Shown piece after piece: positions 22,026 through 24,293 of a stretch of DNA of 24,293 nt (positions within the stretch are counted from its first letter, which is position 1; every line of letters begins with the position of its first letter). The position numbers were made by a program, and so were the translations under genes. Source of the stretch: an uncultured Sphingomonadales bacterium (GTDB lineage: Bacteria > Pseudomonadota > Alphaproteobacteria > Sphingomonadales > Sphingomonadaceae); the NCBI GenBank assembly GCA_903893935.1, contig CAITOD010000695.1, positions 1 to 24,293 of the forward strand, in the 5' to 3' direction. The notes beneath the pieces are model-generated. The model was not told the DNA's origin, did not search any database, and saw nothing but the letters and a program-made list of their open reading frames with translations.

Positions 22026-23525
22026 ATGCGCGTGATCGACCATTTCATCGCCGGCGGGACCGCCGGCCTGTCCGCTGCCCGCACCAGCGATGTGTTCGAC
22101 CCGAACACCGGCGCGGTTCAGGCGCACGTGGCGCTGGGCGACAGCGCCGTGCTCGAACGCGCGGTCGAAGCAGCCCTGGCCGCGCAGCCGGCCTGGGCGG
22201 CGACCAACCCGCAGCGCCGCGCGCGCGTGATGTTCCGCTTCAAGGAACTGGTCGAAGCCGAAATGGAAACGCTGGCGCACATGCTGTCGAGCGAGCACGG
22301 CAAAGTGATCGCGGATTCGAAAGGCGACATCCAGCGCGGGCTCGAAGTGGTCGAATTCGCCTGCGGCATTCCCCACGCGCTGAAGGGCGAATACACGCAA
22401 GGCGCCGGGCCCGGCATCGATGTCTATTCGATGCGCCAGCCGGTGGGCATCGGCGCGGGGATCACCCCGTTCAACTTTCCCGCGATGATCCCGCTGTGGA
22501 TGTCGGCGGTGGCGATCGCGTGCGGCAATGCCTTTATCTGCAAGCCTTCGGAACGCGATCCCTCGGTGCCGGTGCGGCTTGCCGAACTGTTCCTCGAAGC
22601 CGGGCTGCCGGCGGGTATTTTCCAGGTCGTGCAGGGCGACAAGGAAATGGTCGATGCCATCCTCGACCATCCGGCGATCGGCGCGGTCAGCTTTGTCGGC
22701 TCGTCGGATATCGCCAACTATGTCTACCAGCGCGGCGCGGCCAATGGCAAACGCGTCCAGGCGATGGGCGGGGCCAAGAACCACGGCATCGTCATGCCCG
22801 ATGCCGATCTCGACCAGGTGGTCAAGGATCTTGCCGGTGCCGCGTTCGGCTCGGCGGGCGAGCGCTGCATGGCGCTGCCGGTGGTCGTGCCGGTGGGTGC
22901 CGATACCGCCGACCGGCTGCGCGCAAAGCTGATTCCCGCGATCGAAGCGCTGCAAGTGGGTGTGTCGACCGACCCCGACGCGCATTACGGCCCGGTGGTG
23001 ACCGCCGCGCACAAAGCGAAAATCGAAAGCTGGATCGATCGCGCGGTCGAAGAAGGCAGCGAACTGGTGGTCGATGGTCGCGGGTTCGTGCTGCAAGGGC
23101 ATGAACAGGGCTTTTTCGTCGGGCCGACGCTGCTCGACCATGTCACCCCGCAGATGGAAAGCTACCACAACGAAATCTTCGGCCCGGTGCTGCAGATCGT
23201 GCGGGCCAACGATTTCGAAAGCGCGCTGTCGCTCGCCAGCAAGCACCAATATGGCAATGGCGTGGCGATCTTCACGCGCAACGGCCATGCCGCGCGCGAA
23301 TTTGCCGCGCGCGTCAATGTCGGCATGGTCGGCATCAATGTGCCGATCCCGGTGCCGGTGGCCTATCACTCGTTCGGCGGGTGGAAGCGTTCAGCGTTTG
23401 GCGACACCAACCAGCACGGCATGGAAGGCGTGAAATTCTGGACCAAAGTCAAGACGATCACCCAGCGCTGGCCCGATGGTTCGGTTGACGGCGGCAACGC
23501 TTTCGTCATCCCCACGATGGCCTGA
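22026..23525 (+). CDS. mmsA: CoA-acylating methylmalonate-semialdehyde dehydrogenase
   Basis: The 499-residue aldehyde dehydrogenase superfamily protein oxidises methylmalonate semialdehyde to propionyl-CoA, with loss of CO2, at the end of valine and thymine breakdown. The catalytic Cys281 is in GSAGERCMALPVVV. The family-specific AMGGAKNHGIVMPDAD (246-261) replaces the usual ALDH glutamate motif. GIGAGITPFNFPAMIPLWM, CKPSERDPSVP and YHSFGGWKRSAFGD are all typical of MmsA. The start is ATG 22026 with a purine-rich GAGAGAGAGG (22006-22015) about ten bases upstream; the open frame extends to 21978 without support. The gene is divergent from lysR and followed after 10 nt by an acyl-CoA dehydrogenase gene, which marks a valine operon. 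Confidence 0.96.
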   Translation: MRVIDHFIAGGTAGLSAARTSDVFDPNTGAVQAHVALGDSAVLERAVEAALAAQPAWAATNPQRRARVMFRFKELVEAEMETLAHMLSSEHGKVIADSKGDIQRGLEVVEFACGIPHALKGEYTQGAGPGIDVYSMRQPVGIGAGITPFNFPAMIPLWMSAVAIACGNAFICKPSERDPSVPVRLAELFLEAGLPAGIFQVVQGDKEMVDAILDHPAIGAVSFVGSSDIANYVYQRGAANGKRVQAMGGAKNHGIVMPDADLDQVVKDLAGAAFGSAGERCMALPVVVPVGADTADRLRAKLIPAIEALQVGVSTDPDAHYGPVVTAAHKAKIESWIDRAVEEGSELVVDGRGFVLQGHEQGFFVGPTLLDHVTPQMESYHNEIFGPVLQIVRANDFESALSLASKHQYGNGVAIFTRNGHAAREFAARVNVGMVGINVPIPVPVAYHSFGGWKRSAFGDTNQHGMEGVKFWTKVKTITQRWPDGSVDGGNAFVIPTMA

Positions 23526-23535
23526 CGGCGGCGCG

Positions 23536-24293
23536 ATGAGCCACGCCTTTGCCCTCACCGAAGACCAGTGCGCCATCCAGGACATGGCGCGCCGGTTTAC
23601 CGCCGATGCCATCACGCCGTTCGCCGCCGAATGGGACGAAGCGCACAGATTTCCCCGCGACACGATCCGCGCCGCGGCCGATCTCGGCTTCGCGGCGATC
23701 TATGTCAGCGAGGAAGCCGGCGGGATCGGGCTGGGCCGGCTCGAAGCGGCGCTGATTTTCGAGGCGCTGGCTTATGGCTGCCCCGCCACGTCGTCGTTCA
23801 TTTCGATCCACAACATGGCGGCGTGGATGATCGACCGGTTCGGCAGCGCCGAACTCAATGCGCGCTATCTGCCGCGCCTCGTCAGCATGGACATCATCGC
23901 CAGCTATTGCCTGACCGAGCCGGGCAGCGGGTCGGATGCGGCGGCGCTGCGCACCACGGCGCGGCTTGATGGCGATCACTCTGTCGTATCGGGCACCAAG
24001 CAGTTCATTTCGGGCGCCGGGGTCAACGATATCTATGTCACCATGGTGCGCACCGGCGAGGCCGGGCCAAAGGGCATTTCGTGCCTGGTGATCGAACGCG
24101 ACATGCCCGGCGTGTCGTTCGGCGCGCCCGAACGCAAGTTGGGGTGGAACGCCAGCCCGACCGCGCAAGTCATTCTCGACAACGTGCGCGTGCCGGTCGC
24201 CAATCGCGTCGGCGATGAAGGCGAAGGGTTCCGCTTTGCAATGGCCGGTCTCGATGGCGGACGGCTCAACATCGGCGCCTGTTCGCTGGGCGG
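23536..24293 (+). CDS. Acyl-CoA dehydrogenase, likely isobutyryl-CoA dehydrogenase (3' end outside window)
   Basis: The first 252 codons of an acyl-CoA dehydrogenase are present; the frame is open to the end of the window. The N-terminal helical domain begins SHAFALTEDQCAIQDMARRF and includes ISIHNMAAWMIDRFG. The FAD-binding signature SYCLTEPGSGSDAAALRTTA is at about residues 126-145, and TKQFISGAGVNDIYVTMVRT follows. The conserved FRFAMAGLDGGRLNIGA is near the break. The similarity to ACAD8-type isobutyryl-CoA dehydrogenases, and its place 10 nt behind mmsA, make it the valine-pathway enzyme that converts isobutyryl-CoA to methacrylyl-CoA. Another short or branched acyl-CoA is possible. The catalytic base region is not in view. 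Confidence 0.93.
   Translation, partial: MSHAFALTEDQCAIQDMARRFTADAITPFAAEWDEAHRFPRDTIRAAADLGFAAIYVSEEAGGIGLGRLEAALIFEALAYGCPATSSFISIHNMAAWMIDRFGSAELNARYLPRLVSMDIIASYCLTEPGSGSDAAALRTTARLDGDHSVVSGTKQFISGAGVNDIYVTMVRTGEAGPKGISCLVIERDMPGVSFGAPERKLGWNASPTAQVILDNVRVPVANRVGDEGEGFRFAMAGLDGGRLNIGACSLG

Noticed and set aside
1..24293. CRISPR array, integrase, insertion sequence or rRNA/tRNA gene
   Set aside because: Looked for repeats, transposase motifs and RNA genes; none seen apart from the single MITE-like element.

Overview
The window looks like chromosome of a high-GC alphaproteobacterium, most likely a sphingomonad (Sphingomonas/Novosphingobium type). The reasons are the hopanoid locus gene content, an 'EIIVTAQKR' type TonB-dependent receptor, the third-position GC bias and the dense ATGA/GTGA gene overlaps. 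It reads as three modules side by side. All calls come from reading the sequence and from memory of the families; no searches were run.

Module 1 (1-10229) is hopanoid synthesis and transport. hpnE (5' end outside the window), shc/hpnF and hpnG run rightward. ispH and hpnH run leftward and meet hpnG tail to tail with an 81-bp overlap. A second rightward operon carries hpnM (MlaC-like), an MlaA-like gene, a DUF2141 gene and hpnN (RND hopanoid transporter). Together these make squalene, cyclise it, extend it with the adenosyl/ribosyl side chain, supply C5 units (IspH) and move the lipid to the outer membrane. hpnN as given carries a one-base frameshift near 7770.

The gap 10230-10542 has no confident gene, but it holds a T-tailed terminator, a long imperfect hairpin that looks like a structured RNA (10308-10385) and a second strong hairpin.

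Module 2 (10543-20866) is the most interesting part. I read it as a complete sulfoquinovose (SQ) utilisation locus of the oxidative desulfurisation (sulfo-SMO) type, in a sphingomonad arrangement. A leftward, translationally coupled operon encodes a GH31 sulfoquinovosidase with the SQ-recognition residues, a LacI regulator, an aldo/keto reductase and an SsuD-like flavin monooxygenase. Around it lie an MFS importer, a YeiH-type putative sulfate/sulfite exporter and a divergent TonB-dependent receptor. The proposed flow is: SQ-glycoside enters through the receptor and the MFS protein; the glycosidase releases SQ; the monooxygenase cleaves C-S to give sulfite and 6-oxo-glucose; the reductase yields glucose; sulfite or sulfate leaves via the YeiH protein. 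No flavin reductase and no ABC importer are present. The two divergent promoter regions share a TGTCA-repeat motif that could be the regulator's operator.

Module 3 (20943-24293) begins with a MITE-like inverted-repeat element that supplies the lysR stop codon. It continues with a LysR regulator divergent from mmsA (methylmalonate-semialdehyde dehydrogenase) and an acyl-CoA dehydrogenase cut by the window end. This is the start of a valine degradation operon, with paired palindromes in the divergent promoter.
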